From NCBI GenBank assembly GCA_035578175.1, contig JAQMRL010000003.1, positions 56,714,672-56,778,671 of the forward strand: a stretch of 64,000 nucleotides of DNA, read 5' to 3'. Origin of the DNA: Catonia carolina (taxonomy: Eukaryota > Arthropoda > Insecta > Hemiptera > Achilidae). Numbering within the stretch: the stretch's first letter is position 1; every line of letters begins with the position of its first letter. Below are positions 1 to 11,267 of the stretch, piece after piece. The notes below the pieces were generated by a model. That model was given only the letters and a program-made list of their open reading frames with translations, searched no databases and was not told the DNA's origin. A program made the translations under genes and the position numbers.

Positions 1-149
1 GAAAATAAATGATGCTAAAACATAGCACGTATTTCTTCAAATAGTATATCAGTTCTTGAAACGAAATAGGCTACTGATTTATCTTCACTTAAGTCAACCG
101 CAAAGTTTTCAGTTCTATATAGCTTAATACTTTTAGACGGGATAAAAAT

Positions 150-705
150 GTCCTGTACAATATGTATACATATCCGCCTGAATCCCGTGAACCAAAAACA
201 CTTGTTTTTAAATGATTGGCGTGTGTGTCTGTCAACAAAATATCTCAAGAACGGAACATCGTACAAAGTTTAAACTTGAAACTTAAGTTAGGTACCACTA
301 GAGGACCCGACACGAACATTTTCATCTAAATCGGTCAACCGGAATTTGTAGTTTATTCGTGTCATATTTCACTTTTTTGCAATTCCCTCAAAAACGGCTC
401 CTGCAATTTTTTTTCAAAAATTGCCTCATTTACTACATTTTTTATCCTTTACAAGATAGAGTAGGCACCAACGTTCTGTCAGCTGAAATTTTTAGTGAGG
501 TTGTGCTCTCGTAGAAAAAAACGGTTTTTAAATATTGCAGCCTTAATACGTATTTTAGCGCAAAAGTACATGTTATAGAACTTCTAGACAATTTACAAAT
601 CTAAAACTTTTATTTTAAACACTTTTTTGTATAACGCTTAGTTTAGTGGTAATTAGTGGTTTTCTGTTTCTTTTACTGAAAATCTATAAAAGTTCGTACA
701 TGTAT
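150..705 (+). repeat. Unclassified dispersed repeat, copy 1 (partial)
   Basis: This stretch is homologous to 4093-4593 on the plus strand and to 11268-12389 on the minus strand. Shared landmarks are a degenerate GT-rich segment near 220, then AAATATCTCAAGAACGG, then ACACGAACATTTTCATC, then CTCAAAAACGGCTCCT. From about 430 to 700 it also matches the long form at 11.8-12.0 kb (AGTAGGCACCA, GCAGCCTTAATA, GGTAATTAGTG). No protein is recognised; the 83-codon minus-strand frame here is not supported by homology. The class is unknown; a non-autonomous DNA transposon is one possibility. Confidence 0.7.
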
Positions 706-2353
706 CTTGTAAAAATCGGAAGATAATTAATAACAATATAATACGAGTATTATATTATTATAATATTAAAAAATATAAAAAGTTATTAGTTCTATAAGGC
801 AACTAATGTAGTGTTTATATGTATTCTAGGTTATTAAATTAGCCTAACAGTAATTTATTTTTGTTAAGAAGAAATTAATTAAGTTAATAACTTAGGATAT
901 TAACTATATTTTATAAACTTGAAAATTATAAATAAGGGTGCACTTACATTTTATTCATCATAGAATAAAAACAACAGTTTCTTCATCGTAAAAGATTTTA
1001 TTAAGAAAGAGGATAACATCAATTAACTTTGTATAAGGCTACCTTCCATTTCTGCTAGATGTATAGGGCCTAACTTAATAAATTTAAGTAAGAGCATTGC
1101 TTAGCAGTATTTTATGGCGTCTACTTTACGCTGAAAATCATCAAAGAAAATTAGACGGGTAACATATAGGCTTGGCGCAATATTATAGTGCTCTCTTAAT
1201 GACTTTGAAGAAATATTCTTTAGGCGTCAAATATTCACTTTATATTACTATGATTTTCTACCGTTTAATACATATGCTATAAGTCTGCAATGTAACGTAA
1301 TAAGAAAGAAATTAAAAAGTGCTAAGGTTTCTTGGTTGCCAAGTCAACTTCTTGAAAAATAATTTATGAAGAAGAATACTTAGTCTACATTGCTGAAATA
1401 ACAACAATATTCTTGACTGCTTCTTACCAAACAATCCAGTATTGCAGTTTTTATCTTTACATTTTTGTATTTGTTTCAAGTGAATCACATGTACAAGTCA
1501 ATATTATATCTAGGATACTAGGTAAAAAGAGTCAAAGTCAAATAATTAAATCTTTCAGGAGAATAACTAAACTTTTTTATTAACATTCTTGTTAAATGAT
1601 TAAATATTTTTAAATCTCAAAAGTTTTCGGTTTTAATACAAAAATCTTTGCTTTATTTTTCGTTTACGACCATTTTTGACCTTGTAAAGTAACTTTACAT
1701 TATTCTGGAGTCTCTTTTTGTAGGCAACACCCTTAGCATTCTTTCACTGGTAGGCTATCCACTGTTCCTTCTCATCATATCGTTTTTAAGGCTTCCAGGA
1801 GGCTCTGATCTTTGAGTATGTTGGTAAAAACTCCTCTTAATTCAACAAACTGTACGTGCGATGTTAAGCAGTGGCGTATTCCCGACAGGAGATCCCGACA
1901 GGAGATAAGAGGCATCATGCATCCTTAAGTTACTTCAAACTAATAAGGGTGGGTCACATTAGTCCATCCGATTTTTGAACTACAATGTAAGCCTCTAGTT
2001 GAGGCCTCTCTTTTTCAGCTCTGCAGAGCAGATGCTTAACCTAACCGAGGCACATGGAGGGACACCACAAAATCTGACCAATTATCTCCTGCAGAAGATT
2101 TTACCATTTCTGATTGCTCCAAACGATTAAGGGTGTAGTAGATTAAACCTCATATCTTTAAAATATTGAAAAGAAAAATTTTAAATTTTAGAATACTGAA
2201 TTATCTCACTCTGGCCATTTTATGACTTGTACTGTTTTTCCCTGACACCCTAGTTATATAACACTGGTTGATGATGACATGATAAATAGAAAATTTTTCA
2301 CCTCTTATTTTAAAACCTGTTCAATCTCTTTTCTTCGTACTAACAACAAAATA
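706..2353. other. AT-rich spacer, no gene seen
   Basis: No open frame longer than about 60 codons has recognisable motifs. The part 1700-2110 has a somewhat higher GC content and a 13-base tandem duplication (CCCGACAGGAGAT twice near 1886-1911). That suggests an old unrecognised repeat rather than plain spacer. Confidence 0.6.
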
Positions 2354-2486
2354 TCCCGCTCAGGCACGGCATATTTTCATAAGTTACAAAAAAAAATCAT
2401 TCATCCTTTATTATACACAGTAACTACAACCGGACGTCGTCGCTAATGACCATTGTAGTTCATGCAACGTTAAATAAATTAAAAAA
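2354..2486 (+). repeat. SINE-A fragment (5'-truncated)
   Basis: The fragment begins just after the tRNA-like B box position, at the CAGGCACGGCATATTTTCAT segment typical of the other SINE-A copies. It runs through a TCATTCATCC segment to the tail CGTCGTCGCTAATGACC and an AAATAAATTAAAAAA end. The tail is of the same type as the copy at 48124-48322. The tRNA-like head is missing, so it cannot carry an internal pol III promoter. Confidence 0.75.
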
Positions 2487-4092
2487 TTGTTTGACTTTAT
2501 GAAAGAGTACTGTTTTTTTAATCTAATAGATTTAATGGTTTTAATGTCCATAAACATTAGTACAATTATAACTCACCTTTCTTTACTTAAATCTTCATAT
2601 CGGCCACCTTCTAAAAATAACGTTTCACATTCTAAGCTGTTGGAACGTAAACACTTCCCACCGATTACTTTAAAAACCAAGATCAAAACAGTTTACATTC
2701 GAGATAAATCATATTAAAATACACTATCATTTTAAAATTGCACTTAAATAATATGATATGAAAATATACAGCTTTTTTAAATTTTCATTAAAAATAAATT
2801 TTATGATTCCTTACAAAATTCTTTCATAAAATATTAAACTTTCTATTAGAAAAATATATTTACGTGAGTTTGCTAATAAATAGGTTAAACTCATGTGCAA
2901 ACAACACACATATGGGGGTGTTAATTACGCCTTATTTTATAATTTCTCACATGAATTGCATGCCGATTAGAAAGAAAAAAAACATTAAAAACAGGAAACA
3001 TAATTATTGCATGCGATTCAAGTAAACAACTATTCGTGGTTATGTTCAAATTGCGTGCGTTACAGTTAAAATTATGTTAAATGATATAAAACAACATTGG
3101 AATGCGTGTTATTCTCTTTGAAAATTAGATAAATATTATTTTAACATTTATTCAGTGAAACATAGTAATTTTAAGGAACAATAATTTGGTTTGTCACATT
3201 ACGTTGATATAATTTGTTTATAATCGTTTTCAAAATTATTTAATTTATTTTTTAAAATTTACATGTTTATCAACAAGTTACATTGAATAATTTTAAATAA
3301 AAACGTTTTATCAGAAAAAAAAATTGTAATGCATAATATTTATATGCAATAAGTTTTGCCATTTTATTACCTACTGAACATGACCTTGGGTTATTTACTG
3401 TACACGACAAATTTTTTAATTATTATACTTCTTGAAAAAAATTCATAAAATAAGAAAACAAAACCATGTTTTAAGTTAATTAACCTACATACTTAAATTA
3501 TAAAGTTGTATTACCTATATTATATATGAAACTTTTTACAAGTAATTTTTTAAATGAATAAAATTTTACACAAAAAATTATTTGTTACATTTTTATACGA
3601 TTATTATTTGTTCATATCATACACTGAAACAAACCATCACTGAGTAATCTTACATACTATCTCTTAAGTAGTGTGTAGTAGAGAGACAGATTTTAAAAAA
3701 CGCACGCGCACCTGTGTTTTACACTTAATTTATTGATGACAACCGCATTCTTATTATTTTGCATTGTTAAGTAAACCATAAGAGATTTCTCACAATTATT
3801 CTAACAAATATTTTCACCTACCGGAAATTAAGTTGCCTGTATCTTGGTTTTTCATTTTGCTCTAAAACACTTTCATAAAGAATGGTATATCTCCAGAAAG
3901 GACATTATATTCTGAAGTGGTGTGGGATTTATCTCTGCCGCTTTAAAATGTTTGTTTATAAGAACAAAGGCTAATCAAAGGTTTTTGTTGAATTTTCTTG
4001 GAAAAACATAATGATTTTTTTTATTTAGTATTAAAATTTTCTTAATATTCTGTTTTATACAATATTTATTACATTTACACCAATTGATTTTT
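2487..4092. other. AT-rich spacer, no gene seen
   Basis: Very AT-rich DNA. The 76-codon plus frame at its start lacks any motif and is rich in residues expected from AT-rich noise. Nothing else is supportable here. Confidence 0.6.
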
Positions 4093-4221
4093 ACTTTCTC
4101 TTGCCTATATGAATATATAGGAAGGAAAGTATTGTTTTCATGTCGAATTTTCGAAATCGAGTTTACACCGGATCTACATGTTTTCAGACCCCTGAACCCA
4201 AAAACATGGTTTTAGTGATTG

Positions 4222-4266
<45 letters not shown>

Positions 4267-4593
4267 TGTGTGTATGTGTGTGTGTGTGCGCGCGCGCGCG
4301 TGTGAACAAAATATCTCAAGAACGGAGCATTGTACGAAGTTGAAACTTGAAACTTAAGCTAGATAATACTAGAGAACCCGACACGAACATTTTCATCAAA
4401 CTCGGTCAACCAAAAGTTGTAGTTTATTCGTGTAATTTTTCACTTTTTTGCAATTTTCTCAAAAACGGCTCCTACGATTTTTTTTAAGTCGCCTCACTTA
4501 GTTAGTTATTTCTAATGTTTTATTACCAATATTATGTTATATTGTTCATTATTGGAATTGACAAAAGAGTCGTGTGAGTGTTTCACACCAGAT
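4093..4593 (+). repeat. Unclassified dispersed repeat, copy 2 (short form, both ends visible)
   Basis: The left end is a hairpin: ACTTTC and CCTATAT pair with ATATAGG and GAAAGT (4093-4130). Then follow the shared body (AAATATCTCAAGAACGG, CTCAAAAACGGCTCCT) and a right end with a second small hairpin, GTGTGA...TCACAC near 4572-4588. Compared with copies 1 and 3 the central part is missing: the sequence jumps from CCTCACTTAGTTAG to the TTCTAATGTTTTA end segment. Hairpins near both ends and internal deletion derivatives fit a non-autonomous transposon, but no terminal inverted repeat, transposase or target duplication was identified. Confidence 0.7.
4224..4304. repeat. TG/CG dinucleotide microsatellite
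   Basis: An uninterrupted TG run with a few GAG/TAT breaks passes into a CG run. The same position is a short CA/TG stretch in copies 1 and 3 of the dispersed repeat, so the microsatellite grew inside the element. Confidence 0.95.
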
Positions 4594-4650
4594 TTTTTTA
4601 AATTTATTTAAGGTCGTATTAACAATGAAGTCATTAGCGACCATTAGAAT
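4594..4650 (-). repeat. SINE-B tail fragment
   Basis: AAATTTATTTAAGGTCG followed by GTCATTAGCGACCATTA matches the 3' tail of the minus-strand SINE-B at 53941-54110. It directly abuts the right end of the dispersed repeat. No tRNA-like head is present. Confidence 0.6.
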
Positions 4651-5850
4651 TTAATTACGATTATCAATTACAAAATTTGTTATTAAAATGTCTTCTGTAA
4701 GTGTAAGTCTCTGATGTAGAAAACCACGTTATGTATATTCTTGATGTCCGATAGTACGAGTTCGTATTTGCTGTTATACTTTTATATTTTACTAATCCTG
4801 GGTATTGATGAGTAAACGTTTTTATTGTCAGAGTAGTATCGTTGCAAAAATTACAGCTCGGTGCAACAGTCTTTTGAAGTAAGTATTCATGCGTGAGCCT
4901 AGAATGCTCGATTCACAGAACTTTTTTATTCGTGGTAATAAATTATATTTTATTTCTTTATCAGTTAAATACACTACATAGAAAAAACTACTTTTAATTG
5001 CTTAATTATTAGATGTTTATTTTTTATTATTTTTTTAATAAAACAGGTTTCCATTCTACCATAAAATCAGAAATACATTAAATAAGATAATTTTTACCCT
5101 AATTTTTATTACGATACTGTAATAATATGTAAAATAAAAATTTTCTACTACTCTGTTACTAAATACCACAGGGTTTTTTAACATTTTATTTAAAAAAACA
5201 AGAAAGAAATGTTTCGTTAATAATAGTTTTATGCGTTTTTAACGTTTCTAGTAAAAGGAATCTTTTCGTATTCATTCACCCATATATAACATAATATGAA
5301 GACAAATGAGAAGTTTTGTTGACTAAAGCAAACCTTAAAAAATATAATATTACACATTGTAGTCTGTGCATAAACTGACTTGGAAAGAAAAATGAAACCC
5401 TGGTATTTAATTCATGGTACGCTCTAGTTTTTTACAAGAAAGGCATGTTAAAAGTTTACAAAGATGAATAAATATCGTAATGTAATTAATTAATACACTG
5501 GCTACAAGTCCTGCAACTTTTCTTTTTACTTAAAGTATGAACAGTTCTGAAAAGGGTTATTAATTTCTGCTGATACGGCACGTGGAAATTATAATAAGAG
5601 TAAAGGAAATGTTTTAATATTAAAAGAATAATTAATAAAATATCCAGTAATGTTAATGTCAGAAATTAATAATTTTATAAGTATTTGCAGGAGTTCATGG
5701 TCAGTATTTCTGGATTTTTTATCTCTTCCAACTTACTGTTACATTAAATTTTTTTCATTTTTTATTAACGTTATGTAACAAAAAAAAACTCGTCATTGAC
5801 AGTTAATATAATGTAAATTAATGTTAGAGGTTTAAGATTTAAAGACAGAG
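4651..5850. other. AT-rich spacer, no gene seen
   Basis: No motif-bearing frame, SINE or repeat pair was recognised. Confidence 0.6.
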
Positions 5851-7250
5851 ATTAAGAAGGTTGTACTATTACTCAGAACACACGAAGGGGAAATCAGACA
5901 TTTGTTTGAAGTGGTCAAAGGAGACTGTGCAAAAATATTGACCAGGAAACTTATATATTTTTTCTTTGGCTTTAATTTTGAATGTAGAATTGTAGACTGT
6001 AGCAAAACCACTAGAAGTGATGAAAGTATTAGGTGTGAAAGGAGGGATCACACCAAGCAGCGTTTCCTCCAGGATGATATTGTCACGCTACAATGGAGCC
6101 AAACTTGATGGGAAATAATGGCAGCGCCAACTATGAAGAAGTTGGGAAGAGATGAAGGTGATGCTTTTGAAGATGATGATGATGAAATAGCAACAGAGTA
6201 TTATTCAAGAATATGCACAAAAGACGATAAAGAAATCTAAAATGTAGAAAATGAATAGCCATGTGTCAAGCGAGATGTTTGGATAAATTTATTTTTTATT
6301 AAAAAATATTTGGTAAAAGAAAGATACACTGTTGAGGTACTGAGGTGTTCCAGTGGTGAGTCTAGGTTGAAACACTTCGATTTTGTTTAAATTGATTTAT
6401 GCAGCAATGCCAAATATTGATGTATACAAAGTGGTTTCAACAACGCTTCGTACAAGGTCATTTTTGGTTCAATGCTTGACGAGATGCAGATGGAATAAGC
6501 GTATGAGACTATTATATTGTAACAAACGTTTGGTCTTGAGGTGTTCACTTCATGTGTGTCGTCTGTTTAACAACTCCGGGTACTTCACTTTGCTGCCAGT
6601 TGGTTTGTGTACTGTACTCACGGTTACCGGTGGACTGCTGTCTTTACGAATTGTAAAGGTGGCTTGAACAATTGAGGCGTTTTTGGCAAAAACATATTCA
6701 GTTAGAAGTTACTATAATTTATAAGTCAGAAATATTAAAATTTGTTTACAAAAGGTAACCAAAATAGTAATTATATGCTAAAATTTACTGCTTGTTGTTA
6801 GACAACACTAACATAATTCAATCGATCAATAAAATAGTATATGTTAAAATTTACTTAAATGCAATAAAACAACATATTGTGACGTTCATTTAACATCACA
6901 CAAACTTTACTTTATTTAACAAACTTCTTAATGGTTCACACAAAACTGTCATACTAAAGCTTAACGAACTAGAGACTGCAGATGAAGGCGGAGCATAGTG
7001 ACCTAGTTTACAGCACAGAGCCAGTTGACTTTCGTTAATCGTATTTTGTGTTGTCACGTTGTGGTCCCTCTGTGGATGACAGCCTAACAAAATGTCAGCT
7101 GGAGTTCGGTGGAACGGAGTGTGACTTAGCGAAGGGGTAACCTCACACCCGACTTTGGCTGTTATTGGCTAAATCTCATCTCCAGTCTTTATTAGTTTGT
7201 TGGGGTAAAACCACTCTAACTGACTAACTAAAGAGCGACCGCTTTACATA
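5851..7250. other. Mixed-composition region, unassigned
   Basis: GC content is higher than in the neighbours. Plus-strand frames at 5902-6108 and 6383-6667 and a minus frame at 6896-7090 are short and overlap frames on the other strand. None shows a domain I recognise. A GATGAT run at 6173-6185 encodes a short acidic stretch in one plus frame that ends at 6240. The region may be a decayed transposon or a lost gene, but I cannot name it. Confidence 0.35.
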
Positions 7251-7615
7251 ATAAATACAATAGAATTTCTAGACAGATAAAAAATACAACAGAGTAATAG
7301 AGCACAAAGAATAATGTCATAATCCAGAGAAAGAAATCACAAAAATATAAGAAAACGAAATGGAATAAAATAAGACTTTATGATCTACACCACTAGAAGG
7401 CCAACATGTAAATGTAGCCTACCTGCTAGTAAAGAAAGCAATAAATAACGCATGTCTAAATTGATACAACATCCCATTGTCTAAATATATTCGCCTCACC
7501 TATTCTCTGTACGTCACAATATTGTAAGGTTTTAATATTGTTTCGGGATCTGGTTATTAACAAATTATGAAATAAACTTTTTCTCAAAGTTATAACATGT
7601 ATAACAAGTATAAAA

Positions 7616-7912
7616 ATAATAAGCTAGTTATAACAACTGTATTTTTATAGTCAAATTACTTATAACTTAAAAGTATACTTAACGTACAAAAAATGTTTAA
7701 AAGCTATTTAAATTAAATTAAACTTAACTAAAACAATGTACGACTATTTAAAATCAAAATAATAAATTAATCTTACTTACAAAATCGACTTTAATCATTT
7801 TAGACCAAAATCTGTTACAATCCTACCGCGTTAAATACTAAATTGGTTTTAACATAACTAACCGGTGTCCAAATATTAGTACACTGATTACAGAGCCTCA
7901 CTGTTTAAATAT
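7616..7912. repeat. 297-bp direct duplication, left copy
   Basis: This copy is collinear without indels with 8727-9023 (constant offset 1111). Two substitutions were seen by eye: ATAACTAACCGGTGTCC here against ATAGCTAACCGATGTCC there. It has no TG...CA ends, poly-A or open frame. The near-identity points to a recent local duplication or two young copies of an unknown repeat. Confidence 0.9.
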
Positions 7913-8726
7913 GAGCAAACACAATAAAAAAAATTTTTTTGTTATCAGTCTCTCGACTGGTTTGATGCAGTTCTTCAAGCTGCAAATAATAGAAAAACAA
8001 AAAAGAACCTAGGTGTATGATGCTAGAAATATCCAAATAATGTGTAACTAAAGGGTAGTACTATATATGGGAATTAAAAACGATAAATAAAAGTAAATAA
8101 AAATAAAAAGAATATAAGCCTAATGGAGCACAAAAATTGTATCTATTGTAAAAAGGAAACAAAGTCCGTCCGTCCAAAAATACGGTCACAATATGGTTTT
8201 TCTTAAATATAATTAACTGGAATTGTAAATTATTTAGCAATTAGCATACTAATAGAGATATTAAAAATTAATTTTATTAAGATGCATTTTGAAATCCAGA
8301 TGATCACTACTCCTTTAACAGCAGCAATCTCTCAAATTATTCAAACATAATTAGTTATTGTCAAACAGTTTGTTCAGTATAATGGATAAATCTCATTACA
8401 TAGATTACTTGTGGTTAACAACCCATTAACACAAATCTCTTAGTCTTGTATCTTAGTGCATTCCAAACATTTTAGAATTGGTGTTAATTTGGTTTCAATT
8501 CCATTGTCTATACCATTTCTATTATTAATTGCTATATGTTTATTTATTAATTAAAATATTTGTGATAACGTTTTATTTGTTTGTACTAACCATCTTCGTT
8601 TTTCTTGTTGAACAGGTAAGTTTCAAAGGAATCAATTACATCTAATGATTATACCTAAGTCCTGGGTTCTCAAGTTTGCTCAATTACAAAAAATAAGAAC
8701 TTTTTCAGAAGCGGTCAACAGTAATC
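7913..8726. other. Spacer between the direct duplicates
   Basis: No coding frame is supportable. A segment at 7955-7985 (TCTCGACTGGTTTGATGCAG) resembles a short motif I recall from insect interspersed repeats, but this is from memory only. Confidence 0.4.
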
Positions 8727-9023
8727 ATAATAAGCTAGTTATAACAACTGTATTTTTATAGTCAAATTACTTATAACTTAAAAGTATACTTAACGTACAA
8801 AAAATGTTTAAAAGCTATTTAAATTAAATTAAACTTAACTAAAACAATGTACGACTATTTAAAATCAAAATAATAAATTAATCTTACTTACAAAATCGAC
8901 TTTAATCATTTTAGACCAAAATCTGTTACAATCCTACCGCGTTAAATACTAAATTGGTTTTAACATAGCTAACCGATGTCCAAATATTAGTACACTGATT
9001 ACAGAGCCTCACTGTTTAAATAT
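8727..9023. repeat. 297-bp direct duplication, right copy
   Basis: This is the second copy of the unit at 7616-7912. Both copies begin with ATAATAAGCTAG and end with CTGTTTAAATAT. The flanks differ immediately on both sides, which fixes the boundaries. Confidence 0.9.
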
Positions 9024-9191
9024 TAACAACCCAGACATATACAAACATACTACATATAAAAACCTACATATTTTCCTACCTAAATTGAGTGAGTTTCAAA
9101 ATTACAATTTTTCTTATAATTCTATAGCTAAATAACAGTAAAAAGAAATGCAATTAAAATAAAGGGAGGACAAAAATTTTTGTTATTAACC

Positions 9192-9368
9192 GGCCACCTC
9201 CGTAGCGTAGTGGTTAGTGCATAGGCCTGCCACGCGGAGGTCCTGGGTTCGATTCCCGGCTAGAGTCTGAAAGTCTTCACGAGTTAAATTCCACAGTTAA
9301 TGTTACATAATCTATCGTAGTCGCTAATGACCAAGCAGTTGATGCGACTTTAAATAAATTAATTTAAA
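9192..9368 (+). repeat. tRNA-derived SINE-B
   Basis: The tRNA-like head GGCCACCTCCGTAGCGTAGT contains an A-box-like TAGCGTAGTGG and a B box GGGTTCGATTCCC, spaced as in a tRNA. The body ends in GTCGCTAATGACC and a TAAATAAATTAA tail. A real tRNA gene is unlikely because the acceptor strands do not pair and the sequence continues as the shared SINE body. No clear target-site duplication was found. Confidence 0.85.
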
Positions 9369-9475
9369 GAAAATATATATTAATATAAAATATTTATTTA
9401 CTACCATATTATTAATTTGTGTCATATAAAACAATAACAGTAATGACCTTATCTATGATAGTGAAACTTGGGTGT

Positions 9476-9925
9476 TACCATAGCGAGAGAAGAGTAGATT
9501 ACAAGCATCCGAAATGAAAGTTCTTCGACATACGTACCAACGGGTGTAGTAGAAAAGATCTTTACAGGAATTCCGAGATAAGGAAATAACTCACAAAATT
9601 TGATAAATAAAAGTAAATAACAATAAAAATAATATAAAACCCTATATAACTCGCAATAATAATAATTACATAGTGCATTATGTTTAGAAAAATAAAACGT
9701 TTTCGTGAGAAAATATTACCTATAAACGAGAAGGTATCTCGGAACAGAATGCAGTGGTTAGAGCATGTGAACAAAATGAGAGAGGATAGGATACCTAAGC
9801 AGACACTGGGCTATAAGCCGGAGGGCTTGGTAGAACGAGGACGCCCGAGAACGAGATGAACAGATTTGTGAGGTTTGAAACAGGCAGAGATGCCTAATCC
9901 TTGAAAGGCAGAAGAAGAACAATAT
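9476..9925 (+). pseudogene. LINE ORF2 C-terminal remnant
   Basis: Broken plus-strand frames encode pieces of the region downstream of the reverse transcriptase: an SEMKVLRHTYQRV-like block (about 9510-9550), then after an AT-rich interruption near 9600-9720 a WLEHVNKM block, RIPKQTLGYKPEG and ERGRPRTR. This order is known from the C-terminus of many insect LINE ORF2 proteins. A 3' tail containing TGCCTAATCC and AGGCAGAAGAAGAAC follows. Stop codons and the insertion make it non-functional. It resembles the remnants at 31208-32085 and 53213-53560. Confidence 0.7.
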
Positions 9926-9991
9926 TAATTTGTTTGTGTGTACAGTGAATTAAAATTTCAAAATGTAACAATTTAGAGTAAGCCCTAAAAA

Positions 9992-10169
9992 GGCCGCCTC
10001 TGTGGACTAGTGGCTAGCGCGCTAGATTACGAATCGGAAGGTCCAGGGTTCGATTTCCTGCTAGGACGTGGATGTTTAACCACGTTAAAAACCCACCATT
10101 ACAACACCGAAAGTCACAGTAGTAGCTAATTACCAATCTGTAGATGTAACTTTAAGTAAACTAAAAAAA
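9992..10169 (+). repeat. tRNA-derived SINE-B with target-site duplication
   Basis: The head GGCCGCCTCTGTGGACTAGT and B box GGGTTCGATTTCC match the SINE at 9192. The tail has the GTAGCTAATTACC variant of GTCGCTAATGACC. CCTAAAAA flanks both sides (9984-9991 and 10170-10177), as expected after LINE-mediated insertion. Confidence 0.85.
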
Positions 10170-10374
10170 CCTAAAAATGTTTTATTTTTCTAAACATGTA
10201 GGCCTATAATTTTGTACGTACATCTTCGAGTATTTTTGTTTAAATTCTACCAATTTTTTGTAAAAACTTTCAAAATACGGCGTTGCGGCTGATAACAAAC
10301 TGCCTCCTCTATATAAAATGTCATTTATGTTACATAGACTTAGAAATACGGATTTACGACTGAAAATCAGCCCC

Positions 10375-10632
10375 TCAATATATCAGTAATTTCGCAGAGA
10401 CTTTGACATCGAGGCAGTTGACGAAACGATCAACCTGATAAATACTATTACAAATTACTAAAATGTGAGGTGGAAAGCGAAAAGGGTCCTCTTGTCGGTA
10501 GAAAAATGAGTTGTTAGGGTCGATACATCGATATTTGGATTCTTTTTGTAGATTTCTGTAGTTTACTTTCTCTGGTTGCATTTTCAATGCCACTACTCCC
10601 GTAGGTATGACTACGCAATTAAATATATTCAA
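10375..10632 (-). other. Unassigned open frame
   Basis: A minus-strand frame is open for about 85 codons from a TTG; the first ATG lies 17 codons in. It stays open some 22 codons further upstream without an ATG. The product has a mixed composition (an RNLQKESKYRC segment and an FRFPPHILVICN segment) that looks more protein-like than other frames in the AT-rich spacers. I do not recognise a domain. It could be a piece of an old exon or transposon, or chance. Confidence 0.15.
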
Positions 10633-10745
10633 AAAGATTAGGGTATTTGGTAAAGAAAAATGACGAAACCTTCCAGTCGGTATCCTTAGCCGTCAGAGTT
10701 ACCGTCCACAGTTGCCGAACCACTAAATGAAAGTGAAAGCACTCA

Positions 10746-10798
10746 CAGGACTACATAATATCTCGTATATGTAGTACTACATAGTATATGTAATCCTG
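10746..10798. repeat. Imperfect palindrome / hairpin
   Basis: CAGGACTACATA at the left pairs with TATGTAATCCTG at the right with one mismatch. The centre contains the 14-base perfect palindrome ATGTAGTACTACAT. It could form a hairpin of roughly 50 nt. No element boundary was identified. Confidence 0.6.
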
Positions 10799-11267
10799 GG
10801 CACTCAATTAGAAGAACGTTCAGCATAGTAAAACAACAACATCTAGTATAATTTCTATGTGTAATAAGTTCTTGAATGTAAAATTTAAAATGCATTTAAC
10901 ACCAATTTTGTCAAATACTTAAGCCGCTGTAACTCACAAAATTTTTGAGAGAAGAGTTTGAATTTTGCATGGAATTGGTCAGAATATAATGCTAAATCAA
11001 AAAAGCTTAATAGCTCTAAATATAAAATTTTCGACAAAAGGTCCCCTTCGGATGAAAGTGAAAGTAATTCACAAATTTTCCCTTACACATTTACCATATA
11101 ATTAGAGCAGAAGAGAAGTTAATAGGAACGTGTTGTGTAAAAAAACCTGAGAGTTATTACTGGTTTATCTCATACACGACGCGACAGTACAAGTTGTAAA
11201 CTCTGCAACGAATATAAATTGTATTACTGATTGTGCTCTAGCCCAGTTGCAATCATTACATAAATTA

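Noticed and set aside
7616..9023. LTR pair of a small retrotransposon
   Set aside because: The repeats lack TG...CA ends, target duplication, PBS and polypurine tract.
9192..9270. Possible functional tRNA gene with A and B boxes
   Set aside because: The acceptor strands do not pair and the sequence continues into a SINE body that recurs elsewhere in the window.
8081..9690. Shared GATAAATAAAAGTAAATAA segments at about 8080 and 9602
   Set aside because: Low-complexity AT-rich sequence; identity does not extend into a definable unit.
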